64,000 nucleotides of DNA from Tethya wilhelma (taxonomy: Eukaryota > Porifera > Demospongiae > Tethyida > Tethyidae): NCBI GenBank assembly GCA_964030475.1, contig CAXIPT010000004.1, forward strand, positions 698,437 to 762,436, in the 5' to 3' direction. The first letter of the stretch is position 1. The number at the start of each line of letters is the position of its first letter. Positions 63,833-64,000 of this stretch are shown piece by piece. The position numbers and the translations under genes were made by a program. Below the pieces are notes generated by a model. The model made no database searches. It was not told the DNA's origin and was given only the letters and a program-made list of their open reading frames with translations.

Positions 63833-64000
63833 AAATTGTGTGCCCACAGCTAACTCGATGTCTTTGTGAATGTAATTATCTTGTTTGTGCAGTGTTGTTT
63901 CGAGCACTCTTAATTAGAAACACGTGTCCATTCCTTGGTGTTTGTCGAACCAGTTCATGAATGTATGTATGTGTAGTGCCTAGGTGTAGGTGTATGGTTA

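Larger units (their letters stand above)
57645..64000. other. Gene-poor right end
   Basis: 6.3 kb without a coding exon I can defend: the open frames are short, lack splice-supported partners and have no recognisable motif. It contains a MITE-like inverted repeat (59810-59904), two similar stretches with GAGTGTTAGRAAAAACA (about 60687 and 60898), TG microsatellites (62425-62507) and a short perfect-arm palindrome (63802-63832). Untranslated exons or non-coding RNAs cannot be excluded. Confidence 0.55.

Overview
The window reads as animal (metazoan) nuclear DNA from a compact, AT-rich, intron-containing genome. Introns are mostly short (about 50-600 bp, GT..AG), microsatellites are frequent, and there are runs of N. 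Tyrosine-kinase-like kinases with invertebrate-style tails, secreted whey-acidic-protein (WAP) modules, a rhodopsin-type receptor, membrane laccases and a linker histone H1 together suggest an early-branching animal. A demosponge such as Amphimedon is my best guess; this is inference, not proof.

Layout. (1) 1-29,300: a tandem cluster of eight related protein kinase genes, seven on the minus strand and one on the plus strand. Each has one N-terminal kinase exon of about 300 codons, then short phase-0 coiled-coil exons, then a variable tail. Four end in optineurin/TAX1BP1/NDP52-like ubiquitin-binding-type zinc fingers, two end after the coiled coil (one of these decayed), one ends in a proline-rich tail, and one runs off the left edge with a Q/N-rich tail. 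Two neighbouring genes are pseudokinases with the HRD aspartate replaced. A near-palindromic NRF-1-like CGCATGCGCA element lies upstream of seven of the eight. (2) 23,436-24,789, inside this block, and 30,232-36,036: three duplicated secreted WAP-type genes. The last two belong to a tandem duplication that also carried a GPCR; one GPCR copy is intact (31,940-35,091), the other a relic. (3) 36,037-36,500 is an assembly gap. (4) 37,175-38,583 is a broken death-domain gene, followed by an acidic/coiled-coil gene on the plus strand (38,977-41,380). (5) 41,876-54,589 holds two full-length membrane-anchored laccases, a nearly perfect 3'-half duplication and an older laccase relic, with a possible mitochondrial protein of unknown family between them. 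(6) 55,970-57,474 holds two identical linker histone H1 copies with a single histone 3' stem-loop. (7) 57,645-64,000 has no gene I can support.

How the genes may work together: the kinase family looks like a locally expanding signalling system in which a kinase or pseudokinase head is joined to a dimerising coiled coil and often to a ubiquitin-reading zinc finger. That is the layout of selective-autophagy/NF-kB adaptors with their N-terminal domain replaced by a kinase. This is the most novel content of the window. Exon coordinates were worked out by hand from splice signals and phase bookkeeping and should be read as good to a few bases.
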